A DNA stretch of 64,000 nt. Source: an uncultured Roseburia sp. (lineage in GTDB: Bacteria; Bacillota; Clostridia; Lachnospirales; Lachnospiraceae). Position 1 is the first letter of the stretch. Each line of letters opens with the position of its first letter. Where the stretch lies: the NCBI GenBank assembly GCA_910577925.1, contig CAJTOI010000015.1, positions 24,090 to 88,089 on the forward strand. The letters run 5' to 3'. The notes under the pieces were generated by a model. That model saw only the letters and a program-made list of their open reading frames with translations, made no database searches and was not told the DNA's origin. A program made the translations under genes and the position numbers. Below, piece after piece: positions 17,212 through 25,850 of the stretch.

Positions 17212-18606
17212 ATGAAAAGTGTGCCTAAACTAATACGCCGTTTTGTCGGTATTTTGCTTCTCAGCTCAATCCTTTTAATCATCTTAAATATTGTCCTGTT
17301 AGTTGTATTTACAATGAGGCAGCTCCCCAATGCCCAACCGTGGAAAACTGCGGAAGAAGTCGTTACCGCCTTATATCAGACAGAGGACGGAAATTATGTA
17401 CTGACAGACGAAATGGCTCTTGAATTAAGTGAAGCCGATGTCTGGGGCATTTTCATTGACAATGACACGAAGCAGGTTGTCTGGAAAACAGATAATTTAC
17501 CAGACGCCGTACCTGCGACATACACGCTTTCAGATATTGCAAGCCTAACCCGCGGTTATATAAGCGACTATCCAACCTTTACGGGCGAAGCAGAAAACGG
17601 GCTTGTGGTACTTGGCTATCCAAAGAAAAGTTTTTGGAAACATATGTGGTCGAGCTGGGATTATCAGTTAATCGCTAACTTGCCTAAAACTGTCCTTACC
17701 GTATTAATCATCAATGTTATCGCCATATTTATTATCTATGTGACAGCGAATACAAAACTCTTAAAATCGGTCAAGCCCATTACAAAGGGAATACAGGATT
17801 TGTCTGCCGGAGAGCCTGTGCAGATTAAAGAAAGCGGTTTGCTTTCCGAAATTTCCGCAAACATTAATCATACCTCTGATATTCTTCAAAGTCAGAAATA
17901 TCAGCTGCGAAAAAAGGAAACTGCAAGAGCAAATTGGATTGCAGGAGTTTCTCATGACATCAGAACTCCGTTATCTATGGTTATGGGGTATGCAGGTCAG
18001 CTAAAAGACGATGCAAATCTGACTTCTGAAGAACGCCAAAAGGCAGAAGTCATTGTAAGACAAAGTAAACGTATACAGAACTTAATCAATGACCTTAATC
18101 TTGCGTCCAAATTAGAGTACAATATGCAGCCGATAAATCCTGCAAAGCAAAATCTAATTGCGGTTGTTCGGCAGGTGGTTGTTGATTTTATCAATATGGA
18201 TATCGAGGACAATTATTCGATTAAATGGGAAACAGATGCAGCCCTGATTGTATGCCCTGTATACGCTGATAAAGATTTACTAAAGCGAGCGATTAGCAAT
18301 CTCATTCAAAACAGCATCAATCATAACGAACAGGGCTGTAAAATCTATGTCAGCGTTACGGCTGACAGCGGCAGATGTACCGTAGATGTTTCCGATGACG
18401 GCGTTGGAGCTGCTGACGAGCAAATAGAAAAGCTTAATCATGCTCCGCATTATATGGTCTGTGACGAAAATACAACTGAGCAACGCCACGGTTTAGGACT
18501 TCTTATCGTAAAGCAGATTATATCAGCACACGGCGGAACAACCATTATCGAGCATAGCTCCTATGGCGGTTTCTCCGTAAAATTAATATTACCAATACAG
18601 AAATAA
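17212..18606 (+). CDS. sensor histidine kinase, CprK/NisK-like
   Basis: This 464-residue membrane kinase has a first helix at residues 10-35, an extracytoplasmic domain of about 120 residues, a second helix at 158-177, a HAMP-like linker, His248 in GVSHDIRTPLSMVMG, an N box LIQNSINHN and G boxes DVSDDGVGA and RHGLGLLIVKQI. ATG 17212 follows GGGAGTAAGTG at the end of the response regulator gene. It is the cognate sensor of the adjacent regulator. The large external loop resembles kinases that sense lantibiotics directly. AT-rich codon use matches the other island genes and differs from the flanking glycosidase and folate genes. Confidence 0.92.
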   Translation: MKSVPKLIRRFVGILLLSSILLIILNIVLLVVFTMRQLPNAQPWKTAEEVVTALYQTEDGNYVLTDEMALELSEADVWGIFIDNDTKQVVWKTDNLPDAVPATYTLSDIASLTRGYISDYPTFTGEAENGLVVLGYPKKSFWKHMWSSWDYQLIANLPKTVLTVLIINVIAIFIIYVTANTKLLKSVKPITKGIQDLSAGEPVQIKESGLLSEISANINHTSDILQSQKYQLRKKETARANWIAGVSHDIRTPLSMVMGYAGQLKDDANLTSEERQKAEVIVRQSKRIQNLINDLNLASKLEYNMQPINPAKQNLIAVVRQVVVDFINMDIEDNYSIKWETDAALIVCPVYADKDLLKRAISNLIQNSINHNEQGCKIYVSVTADSGRCTVDVSDDGVGAADEQIEKLNHAPHYMVCDENTTEQRHGLGLLIVKQIISAHGGTTIIEHSSYGGFSVKLILPIQK

Positions 18607-18666
18607 AACGAACCGACGTGCTTTTAAACAAGAGGGCAGGTATTCAATTGGCAGGCAATGATAACA

Positions 18667-18694
18667 AATGACACCTACAGAATTTCACAAAAAA
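18667..18694 (+). repeat. AraC C-terminal tail sequence duplicated across the immunity island
   Basis: This 28-bp segment matches 26 of 28 bases of 13726-13753, the part of the AraC gene encoding MTPTEFRKK. Here it would read MTPTEFHKK but has no gene in front of it. The two copies flank the lower-GC island in the same orientation. It may be the stump of a second AraC gene or a trace of recombination that inserted the island. Confidence 0.55.
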
Positions 18695-18716
18695 AGTTCG
18701 ACACGGAGGAATTTTT

Positions 18717-19184
18717 ATGAGAAGAAAAGACAGAGAAATCAAAAATTTTGCACGGATGACAGAAATTTTAAAGTCCTGCGGATGCTGCAGACTCGGTCTC
18801 GTCGATGCAGGCAGCGCATATATCGTTCCCATGAATTTCGGCTGTGAAATACAGGGAGATACCGTTTTTCTATATTTTCATTCCGTAAAAGAGGGACGAA
18901 AAATGAATTTGCTTTGGTCGCAGCCATCCGTGACTTTTGAGGCGGACTGCGGGCACGAACTGCTGGCGGCAGACATCGCCTGCGGCTTTTCTTACCGGTA
19001 TCGGTGTGTGATGGGAAAAGGAACTGTCGAGATTCTGGCGCAGGCAGACGATAAAATTTACGGATTGCAGAAAATCATGGAGCACTATTCAGGCGCAAAA
19101 GACCATACCTTCGATTTCCGGATGCTCGACCGCATTTATGTCTTAAGACTCACCGTCACAGAATGGTCATGCAAGGAACATTAA
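18717..19184 (+). CDS. pyridoxamine 5'-phosphate oxidase-like flavin protein
   Basis: This 155-residue protein of the split-barrel, NimA-like PNPOx superfamily binds FMN or a related flavin. Characteristic stretches are the opening MRRKDREI, GCCRLGLVDAGSAYIVPMNF, VFLYFHSVKEGRKMNLL, VTFEADCG and RYRCVMGKGTVEIL. Start 18717 follows ACGGAGGAATTTTT. Related proteins include nitroimidazole reductases and proteins of unknown role; activity cannot be assigned here. It stands alone downstream of the histidine kinase and faces the CmpB-like gene convergently. Confidence 0.85.
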   Translation: MRRKDREIKNFARMTEILKSCGCCRLGLVDAGSAYIVPMNFGCEIQGDTVFLYFHSVKEGRKMNLLWSQPSVTFEADCGHELLAADIACGFSYRYRCVMGKGTVEILAQADDKIYGLQKIMEHYSGAKDHTFDFRMLDRIYVLRLTVTEWSCKEH

Positions 19185-19286
19185 ATGAAAAAGCAGGGAT
19201 TCCATTTGACGGATTTGTCGATAAACCCGTAATCCGCACACATGTAAGCCGCGCCGCCAGATGCCGTTTTTCATTCTGTTTGGGTC

Positions 19287-20579
19287 CTACTGCCGCATCG
19301 CATTCGGGTATATGCGCTCCATCCTGGCATCGTCAAAATGCGCATCCATCGCCTGCTCCCATCCGTACACCGCTTCCGCCCCCGCCGCGCGCGTGTCATA
19401 CCGGATCAAAGCCAGCGCGGAGACCGCGATATCCGCAGCGAGAAACACCGCGAGAACCGCCGTTGGCACGCGCCCCGTCTTCTCTAATATGTAATTCACG
19501 AGACACACCGCCTTCGGATAAATTCCTTTGAGCCACACGACGGCCGCCATTCCCCAGAAAAAGCAGTAGAGCAGATTGATCCTGCCGCCCAGATTAAAGG
19601 GCATCCAGCTGTAATCCCAGAACACCTTTCCAAAGAAAATCTCCGTAAACACGCTGCAGATATACTCGTATGCGCCGCCCAGAAAAAAGCCGACCCAGAA
19701 AATATGGCGGTCCTCCTTTTCTCTGTCCTTATAGAGCAGCGCCGTCACCAGCGCGATCGCAAGTCCCCAGACAACGCTGAAAGGCCCCCAGACAAGGCTG
19801 CTCCTGCTCATCCACACACCAGCGGTAACGCGGCAGAACAAGGTCTCCACGAGATCCCCCGCAAAGGCCCCGATCACAAAAAGCCAGAACAGTTCCGTAA
19901 GACTGCATTTTGCCGCCTCCGTTTCCGCTTCCTTTGCGCCATCCTGCAGAACGGACGGGTAAGACCGGCCGATTCGTCTCTCGATCCGCCCCGAGACGGC
20001 CGAAGCCAGTGCGAAGGTCCATCTCTGCAGCCTGTGGTTCCATCCGAGCAGTGCCGGAAGCTTTTCCCCTAAATGGTAAAGCGCTATCAGAGAACCGGCA
20101 AAATCCACAAAGCCGACGGCAAGGAGCAGCCAGATTGCCGCTTTTGCGAGCGTCTCCGGGAGCACGCGGTACAGCCCGAGAATCAGCCCGTTTCCGTACC
20201 GGACGGCCGCAACGCCGAGGAGTCCCCAGAGCAGCGAATACTGCAGACAGATATATCCGTCAAAATTCCAACGCTTCCCCGAATAATCCCACCATTTTTT
20301 GTGTTTCATCCGCTCCAGCATTTTCGCCGCAAACCACTGCATGGCCGTCGCCGCCACGGCGCTGCCCAGAAAGAGGAAAAACACATCCTCCCTTAAGTCG
20401 CGGAGAAAAACAGTCAGGAGTACTCCGGTAGCCCCGTAGAGAAAGCAAAACGGTCCCGAGGCAAAGCCCCGGTTCCTGAAATCCTTTTCTTTGATTGTCG
20501 CAACGGTCGTCTCGGCCAGCCATCCGAAAAAGGAATAGCAAAAAAAGAACACGGCCGTTTCATAAAATGTAATTCCCAT
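19287..20579 (-). CDS. membrane protein with two ABC_trans_CmpB-like domains
   Basis: This is a 430-residue polytopic membrane protein. The first half (FFFCYSFFGWLAETTVATI, NRGFASGPFCFLYGATGVLL, WDYSGKRWNFDGYICLQYSLLWG) is a textbook example of the 'putative ABC-transporter type IV' family, pfam06541. The second half repeats the pattern (FWLFVIGAFAGDLVETLF, SSLVWGPFSVVWGLAIALV, WDYSWMPFNLGGRINLLYCF), so the protein is an internal tandem duplication. Single-domain members are usually 200-250 residues long, about half this size. No ATPase lies nearby and the function is not known. It starts at 20579 behind AAGGAGAGAC and ends convergent to the PNPOx-like gene. Confidence 0.85.
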   Translation of the reverse strand: MGITFYETAVFFFCYSFFGWLAETTVATIKEKDFRNRGFASGPFCFLYGATGVLLTVFLRDLREDVFFLFLGSAVAATAMQWFAAKMLERMKHKKWWDYSGKRWNFDGYICLQYSLLWGLLGVAAVRYGNGLILGLYRVLPETLAKAAIWLLLAVGFVDFAGSLIALYHLGEKLPALLGWNHRLQRWTFALASAVSGRIERRIGRSYPSVLQDGAKEAETEAAKCSLTELFWLFVIGAFAGDLVETLFCRVTAGVWMSRSSLVWGPFSVVWGLAIALVTALLYKDREKEDRHIFWVGFFLGGAYEYICSVFTEIFFGKVFWDYSWMPFNLGGRINLLYCFFWGMAAVVWLKGIYPKAVCLVNYILEKTGRVPTAVLAVFLAADIAVSALALIRYDTRAAGAEAVYGWEQAMDAHFDDARMERIYPNAMRQ

Positions 20580-20619
20580 ACTGTCTCTCCTTCGCAGACA
20601 TTTTTATCCTCTGTGTATC

Positions 20620-21957
20620 CTACCCTCCGTATCCGTACCGCTTTCTGTATCTCAGAAACATAACGGCAGACAGGACAAGCGCCATAAGCTCCGCCGCGGG
20701 CGTCGCCAGCCAGACGCCGTTCACTCCAAAAACCGCGGGAAGTACAAGCATCGCGATCAGCATAAACACAAACGAACGCGAAAATGCGAGGACAGCCGAC
20801 ACTACGCCGTTTGACAGCGCCGTAAACATTCCGCTCGCAAAAATATTAAAACCGATAAAAAGCAGTGCCGCCGTGCAGATCCGGTTCCCCGTCGCCGCAA
20901 GCTCATACACCGGATTATCGGGACGTGCAAACACCGACACCAGCGGCCGCGTCAGCAGAAAAGACGCCGCTGCCGTCAGCACGGAAATCCCCGCAATCAC
21001 CCCAAGGCTGACCGCAATTAACTTTTTTAATTTCCCGCGGTTTTTCTCCCCGTAATAATAGCTGATCATCGGAGCCACACCATAAGAATACCCCGTATAA
21101 AGAGAACTTGCAAACATTAATACATACATGATAATCGTGACCGCCGCGACGCCGTCCTCCCCGACATAGCGGAGCATGGTCCAGTTAAACATCATCGTGA
21201 CAATCCCGGTGACAAGCGCGGTTGCCATCTCGGAGCACCCGTTTGAAGACGCATTCACAAGTGTCTTAAAGCGAAATACCGGTTTTGTAAAGTGCAGCAG
21301 GCTCTTTTTCCGGCTAAACAAGGCAAGTCCCGCGACTGCCGTCACGGAATATCCAAGCCCCGTCGCAACCGCCGCCCCGCCGATTCCCGTCTGAAATACG
21401 GCAAGGAACACATAGTCGAGCACCATATTGAGGACACCGCCCGTCACGGAACAGACGAGCGAAAGCGCCGCCTTTTCGCTGGCAATCATATAGAGCGTAA
21501 AATTATTCATCAGAAGAATCGGAACGGTAAAAATCAGGTAGCGGCTCAGATACGTCACGCAGTATCCCTCCACCGCCGCCGAGAGATTCATTCCTGCAAA
21601 AATGCGGTCCATCAGAAGATACCCGAGCGCGCACATCACGATTCCCACAACCACATTTACGAGAATCAGAAACGTAAAATCTTCCCGCGCCTCCCCGGTC
21701 TTCTGCTCTCCCATCTTTTTCATAATGACCGCGCTGCCCCCGGTCGCAAGCATCGTGGAAACCGCAGTGACAAGCTGAATGACCGGCGCGGTCAGATTGA
21801 TGGCCGACAGCGCGTCGGTGCCGATCAGATTCGACACAAACAGTCCGTCAACCATCGTGTAAAATGACATAAACACCGTCATCGCAATCGTCGGGACCGC
21901 AAATTTTAAGATATTTTTCAATGTCACAGGTTTTAAATATACATGTTGTTCATCCAT
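20620..21957 (-). CDS. MATE-family multidrug efflux transporter
   Basis: This 445-residue, 12-helix protein of the MATE family (MepA/DinF-like) exports drugs or metabolites by Na+ or H+ antiport. Typical stretches are PTIAMTVFMSFYTMVDGLFV near the N-terminus, SAINLTAPVIQLVTAVSTML, ATGGSAVIMKKMGE and the symmetric second half (ASNGCSEMATALVTGIVTMM). ATG 21957 follows GGGAGA. It is divergent from a MerR regulator across a 19-bp-spacer promoter, which strongly suggests induction by the regulator's ligand. It is intact, unlike the MATE stump at 6033-6212. Confidence 0.92.
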   Translation of the reverse strand: MDEQHVYLKPVTLKNILKFAVPTIAMTVFMSFYTMVDGLFVSNLIGTDALSAINLTAPVIQLVTAVSTMLATGGSAVIMKKMGEQKTGEAREDFTFLILVNVVVGIVMCALGYLLMDRIFAGMNLSAAVEGYCVTYLSRYLIFTVPILLMNNFTLYMIASEKAALSLVCSVTGGVLNMVLDYVFLAVFQTGIGGAAVATGLGYSVTAVAGLALFSRKKSLLHFTKPVFRFKTLVNASSNGCSEMATALVTGIVTMMFNWTMLRYVGEDGVAAVTIIMYVLMFASSLYTGYSYGVAPMISYYYGEKNRGKLKKLIAVSLGVIAGISVLTAAASFLLTRPLVSVFARPDNPVYELAATGNRICTAALLFIGFNIFASGMFTALSNGVVSAVLAFSRSFVFMLIAMLVLPAVFGVNGVWLATPAAELMALVLSAVMFLRYRKRYGYGG

Positions 21958-21999
21958 AAATATTCTCCCTTCGTCTTGTATTTACCCCTTACCTGTCGT

Positions 22000-22030
22000 A
22001 TGATAAACCATACAGTAACTGTACAGTCAA
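22000..22030 (-). promoter_or_regulatory. MerR-type promoter of the MATE gene (19-bp spacer)
   Basis: On the minus strand TTGACT (22025-22030) and TATCAT (22000-22005) are separated by 19 bases instead of 17. The spacer contains the perfect 13-bp palindrome TACAGTTACTGTA (22011-22023). Overlong spacers with a central dyad are the hallmark of promoters that MerR proteins activate by untwisting DNA. The divergent gene encodes a MerR protein. Confidence 0.78.
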
Positions 22031-22049
22031 GCGCAAAAAGAGGGAACCC

Positions 22050-22877
22050 ATGAACAAAAACGAAAAAATGCTCACCATCGGCCAATTTGCGGCGCTGCAC
22101 GGCATCAACAAAAAGACGCTGATGTGGTACGACGAAATCGGCCTGTTTCATCCCGCCGCGGTCAACCCCGAAAACGGCTACCGCTGCTATAATTACCGTC
22201 AGAGCCCCGTTCTCGAAACGATTCTGCTGATGCGGGAGCTTGACGTGTCCGTCCCGGAAATACGGGACTTTCTGAAAGACCGCTCCGCCGAAAATTTCAA
22301 CCGTATTCTGGAAGAAAAAATTGCCGATCTGGATCAGCAGCTGATGCATCTTGCGGCAGTCCGCAACACCCTGTCGAACCGCAGACAGGACATGATGACT
22401 TTACTGACGATGGATCTGTCTAAGATCAGTATCATCGAAAAAGAAGAACGCTGCCTTGTCACCGTAGACATAGACAGACATACGTCCTTTGAAAAAGAAG
22501 TGGAATTGATTACGGCAAAAACGGAAGCATACCGTCTCGGCCGTCTGCACGACGCCTCCTACGGCTCCATGCTTCCCGCCGCAAGCCTGCTTCGCGGCGA
22601 TTTTGACGACTACACAAAACTGTTTATCGAAATCCCCTTCCTAAAGCCGGAAAAAAATCTGCACATACAGCCGGGCGGACGCTACCTGAGAGCATTCCAC
22701 AAAGGCGCATGGGACGGGATTCCGAGGCGGTATGAGGAAATCCTTGCCTACGCCGCGCAAAACGGGCTGACTCTCTTTGGCTATTCCTACGAAAAGGGGA
22801 TCAACGAGACCGTCATCGACCGGATTGAGGATTATATCGTACAGATTGAAATCCCCCTGTCTTCCGCCTCCTCCTGA
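22050..22877 (+). CDS. MerR-family regulator with C-terminal effector domain
   Basis: This is a 275-residue regulator. Residues 7-75 form the MerR winged helix (MLTIGQFAALHGINKKTLMW, YDEIGLFHPA, NGYRCYNYRQ), followed by a dimerisation helix to about 125 and a BmrR/GyrI-like effector-binding domain (GRLHDASYGSMLPA, PGGRYLRAFHKGAWDGIPRR, GYSYEKGINE). Such domains bind hydrophobic drugs. ATG 22050 follows AGAGGGAACCC. It is divergent from the MATE exporter and should bind the dyad between the two genes, activating the exporter when its ligand is present. Confidence 0.92.
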   Translation: MNKNEKMLTIGQFAALHGINKKTLMWYDEIGLFHPAAVNPENGYRCYNYRQSPVLETILLMRELDVSVPEIRDFLKDRSAENFNRILEEKIADLDQQLMHLAAVRNTLSNRRQDMMTLLTMDLSKISIIEKEERCLVTVDIDRHTSFEKEVELITAKTEAYRLGRLHDASYGSMLPAASLLRGDFDDYTKLFIEIPFLKPEKNLHIQPGGRYLRAFHKGAWDGIPRRYEEILAYAAQNGLTLFGYSYEKGINETVIDRIEDYIVQIEIPLSSASS

Positions 22878-22960
22878 GATCAGGAAAAGGGGCCATACGA
22901 TAGCCTTTTTCTCCGGGCTGTGGTAAAATACAGGCAAAGCAAAAGAAAGGCGGACTACAG

Positions 22961-23764
22961 ATGAATCATCAAACAACGGTCACCGAAAAACTGCCGTTTC
23001 CGGACAACATGAATTTTCGTGAGCTCGGAGGCTATGAATCCGCAGACGGCAGACACGTAAAACACCATATGTTCTACCGCAGCGGAATGCTCTGCGACCT
23101 CACGGACAGCGCGGACAGAGCGGCATTTGAAAAACTGCGGATCAAGACGATTCTTGATTTCCGGAGCAACGGGGAAGCCGACGCGGCTCCCGACCCGGCA
23201 TTTGAGGGAACAGACTATGTCCATGTCTGTGCGCTGTATGCGGATGACGGAACGGAAGTCGATTTTTCCCCTTCCGATATCCGGAATATGTTCACGGACC
23301 CGGGCACAATCGCCGAGCAGACCGGCCGTATGCTTGCGGACATGTATCAAAGCATGGCATTTAAAAATCCGGGGTTCCGGAGACTGTTTTCCGAAATCGA
23401 GCAGGGCAATGTGCCGATCCTGTTTCATTGTACGGCCGGAAAAGACCGCACGGGCGTAGCGGCAATGCTGATTCTGCTCGCGCTCGGAGTCGACGAAGCG
23501 GCTGTCCTCCGCGACTATGAGCTCACCAACCTCTATCGAAAAGATGCGATTGAAGCGGCGGCATCCCATCACACCGACCGCTTTGCCGGGATGCCGGAGC
23601 TTAAGGCCATGTTCGCCCTGATGGAAGGGGTTGACCGAACATCGGCAGAATGTACGCTGAATGCAATCAAAGAAACCTACGGAAACTACGACGCGTATTT
23701 TGAGGCGGAATACGGGCTGACAAACGAGAAGCTTACGGCATTGAGAGACCGCTTTCTCGAGTGA
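22961..23764 (+). CDS. tyrosine-protein phosphatase, Y_phosphatase3 type
   Basis: This 267-residue phosphatase has NFRELGGY at residues 18-25, the family's N-terminal marker, ILDFRSNGEAD, and the catalytic P-loop HCTAGKDRTG with Cys157 and Arg163. The CX5R-type loop forms the phosphocysteine intermediate. Relatives dephosphorylate phosphotyrosine or phosphoinositides; substrate choice here is unknown. It lies 83 bases downstream of the MerR gene and is probably transcribed separately. ATG 22961 follows AAAGGCGG. Confidence 0.9.
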   Translation: MNHQTTVTEKLPFPDNMNFRELGGYESADGRHVKHHMFYRSGMLCDLTDSADRAAFEKLRIKTILDFRSNGEADAAPDPAFEGTDYVHVCALYADDGTEVDFSPSDIRNMFTDPGTIAEQTGRMLADMYQSMAFKNPGFRRLFSEIEQGNVPILFHCTAGKDRTGVAAMLILLALGVDEAAVLRDYELTNLYRKDAIEAAASHHTDRFAGMPELKAMFALMEGVDRTSAECTLNAIKETYGNYDAYFEAEYGLTNEKLTALRDRFLE

Positions 23765-23842
23765 CGCACCGCGGCAGCGCACCGGTACGGAAAGCGAGCG
23801 TAAACATTGAAAAAGGAGCAGAAAACGATGGCGCAAAAATGA

Positions 23843-24300
23843 AAGGACGAGCGTTTCCGGCGTTCGGCCTACCGGCTTCTTTTGAATATTTTCCGGACAG
23901 GACTGTTCGAAAACCCTTATCTGGACATCGAGGAATCCGTAAAGACCGTAGGGTGCCCCGCATTTGCCGAAAAGGGATATGAGTCCCAGCTAAAGTCCGT
24001 CACCCTGTTAAAAAACAAAAATCATACGCTCCCCTTAAAAGAAGGACTGCGCGTGTATGTGCCGGACCGGTTCATAAAATCCTACCTGAACTTTATGAGC
24101 AAGCCCACCGGTGACAGACATGTGGTTCCGGCCGGAAAAAAAGCCGCTTCGGACTATTTTCAGGTGGTCGACACACCGGATGCGGCAGACGCGGCATTAT
24201 GCTTTATCGAATCCCCCGTCTCGGTTGGATACGACCCGAACGGCCGCAGCGCAGGCGGACACGCCGATACCAAAAAACGGCTCAAAGCAGTCATAACCGG
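23843..24300 (+). pseudogene. internal fragment of a GH3 beta-glucosidase
   Basis: An open frame without a usable start runs on from 23843. It encodes typical GH3 sequence from the end of the barrel domain into the C-terminal domain: AYRLLLNIFRTGLFENPYLD, GYESQLKSVTLLKNKNHTLP, VYVPDRFIKSYLNF, TGDRHVVPAGKKAAS and AALCFIESPVSVGYD. Both the upstream barrel and the downstream half are missing. The recognisable homology fades near 24270 and the remaining frame runs through the terminator into gltD antisense. About 150 residues of a 700-residue enzyme remain. It is a dead remnant and differs from the permuted GH3 at 6421-9091. Confidence 0.75.
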
Positions 24301-24301
24301 C

Positions 24302-24334
24302 AAAAGGACGGCACGCACGGCGCGCCGTCCTTTT
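24302..24334. terminator. bidirectional terminator after gltD
   Basis: AAAAGGACGGC (24302-24312) and GCCGTCCTTTT (24324-24334) form a perfect 11-bp stem with an 11-base loop. It starts eight bases beyond the gltD stop and can also end transcription coming from the phosphatase side. Confidence 0.85.
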
Positions 24335-24342
24335 GTGTTCTG

Positions 24343-25827
24343 TCACAGATTCGAATACCCCATGAGGCTCTCGTCCACCTCTCTCGCCGCCTCACGGCCC
24401 TCGCGTATCGCCCAGACGACAAGCGACTGCCCTCTGCGCACATCCCCGGCCGCAAAGACGTGTTTTACGCCGGTCGCATAAGACCCTTCCGCGGTCGCGA
24501 CATTGGTCCTGTCATCAAGCGCCACGCCGAACGCATCCGCCGCATATTTCTCGGCGCCCAGAAATCCCGCGGCGATCAGCACCAGATCGGCCTCAAGCTT
24601 CTGCTCGGAGCCTGCGATCTCCTCCATCGCCATTCGGCCGGTCTTCTCGTCTTTTCTGCGCGCAAGCTTCACCGTCACAAGGCCGCACACATTGCCGTTC
24701 TTGTCTTTTAAAAACTCCTTTACCGTCGTCTCGTAAACACGCGGATCGTGCCCGAATACGGCGATGGCCTCCTCCTGCCCGTAATCGGTCTTGCAGACCT
24801 TCGGCCACTCGGGCCACGGATTATCTTCCGCACGCACATCCGGGGCTTTCGGCATCATCTCAAGCTGCGTCACGGCCGCGCAGCCGTGGCGGATCGCCGT
24901 GCCCACACAGTCGTTTCCGGTATCTCCGCCGCCGATGATGACAACCTTTTTCCCTTTCGCGGAAATATAGCTGTTGTCTTTCAGGCCGGAGTCAAGCAGG
25001 CTCTTCGTCGTCGCCCGAAGAAAGTCCACCGCAAAATAAATCCCGCCGGCATCTCTCCCCGGCGCCTTGATGTCCCGCGGGTTTTTCGCCCCGCAGGCCA
25101 GGATCACGCGGTCGTAATTCTTCAAAAGCTTTGCCGCCTTTATGTCCCTGCCCACGTTGACGCCGCACTCAAACGCGACGCCCTCCTCTTTCATCACCGC
25201 AAGCTTGCGCTCGATCACCTGCTTGTCAAGCTTCATATTCGGAATCCCGTACATCAAAAGCCCGCCCGCGCGGTCGTCGCGCTCATACACCGTGACCGAA
25301 TGGCCTCGCTTATTGAGCTGGTCCGCCGCCGCAAGACCGGCCGGTCCCGAGCCGATGACGGCTATCTTTTTCCCCGTGCGCACCCGCGGGGGCTTTGCCG
25401 CCGCATAGCCCGCCCGATAGGCGTGCTCGATGATTCCGCGCTCGTTTTCCTTGCAGGTCACCGCATCCTCCCAGTGCCCGCAGGTGCAGGCCGCCTCACA
25501 CAGCGCCGGACACACCCGCGACGTAAATTCCGGAAAATTATTTGTCTTCTTCAACCGGCTGTATGCCTGCTCCAGATTTCCGGTGTATACCAGATCATTC
25601 CACTCGGGAATCAGATTGTGCAGCGGACAGCCGGAAGTCATACCCATAAGTTCCATCCCCGACTGGCAGAACGGCACGCCGCAGTTCATGCAGCGGGCGC
25701 CCTGCAGACGCTGCTTTTCCGCGGACAAAGGCACGTGAAACTCGTTGAAATTTTGGATGCGCTCCTGCGGCGCCGCCGCTCTCGCATCCTCCCTGTCATA
25801 TTCCATAAATCCTGTTGGCTTTCCCAT
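24343..25827 (-). CDS. gltD: glutamate synthase small subunit (beta)
   Basis: This 494-residue subunit passes electrons from NADPH through FAD to the large subunit for synthesis of glutamate from glutamine and 2-oxoglutarate. The N-terminal cysteine-rich domain (CMNCGVPFC, CPLHNLIPEWND, CPALCEAAC) holds the [4Fe-4S] clusters. The FAD motif is VIGSGPAGLAAADQL and the NADPH motif VIIGGGDTGNDCVG; the C-terminal end VFAAGDVRRGQSLVVWAI completes the flavoprotein fold. ATG 25827 is chosen over the GTG at 25836. It lies 23 bases downstream of gltB in the same operon and is followed by a strong terminator. Confidence 0.97.
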   Translation of the reverse strand: MGKPTGFMEYDREDARAAAPQERIQNFNEFHVPLSAEKQRLQGARCMNCGVPFCQSGMELMGMTSGCPLHNLIPEWNDLVYTGNLEQAYSRLKKTNNFPEFTSRVCPALCEAACTCGHWEDAVTCKENERGIIEHAYRAGYAAAKPPRVRTGKKIAVIGSGPAGLAAADQLNKRGHSVTVYERDDRAGGLLMYGIPNMKLDKQVIERKLAVMKEEGVAFECGVNVGRDIKAAKLLKNYDRVILACGAKNPRDIKAPGRDAGGIYFAVDFLRATTKSLLDSGLKDNSYISAKGKKVVIIGGGDTGNDCVGTAIRHGCAAVTQLEMMPKAPDVRAEDNPWPEWPKVCKTDYGQEEAIAVFGHDPRVYETTVKEFLKDKNGNVCGLVTVKLARRKDEKTGRMAMEEIAGSEQKLEADLVLIAAGFLGAEKYAADAFGVALDDRTNVATAEGSYATGVKHVFAAGDVRRGQSLVVWAIREGREAAREVDESLMGYSNL

Positions 25828-25850
25828 CTTAATCACCGTCCCCTTTCCCG

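Noticed and set aside
13800..18720. Lantibiotic biosynthesis cluster
   Set aside because: No precursor peptide, LanB/C/M or leader peptidase was found; only immunity and regulation genes are present.
24300..24481. Extension of the GH3 fragment frame through the terminator
   Set aside because: Sequence after about 24300 is antisense to gltD and no longer resembles GH3.
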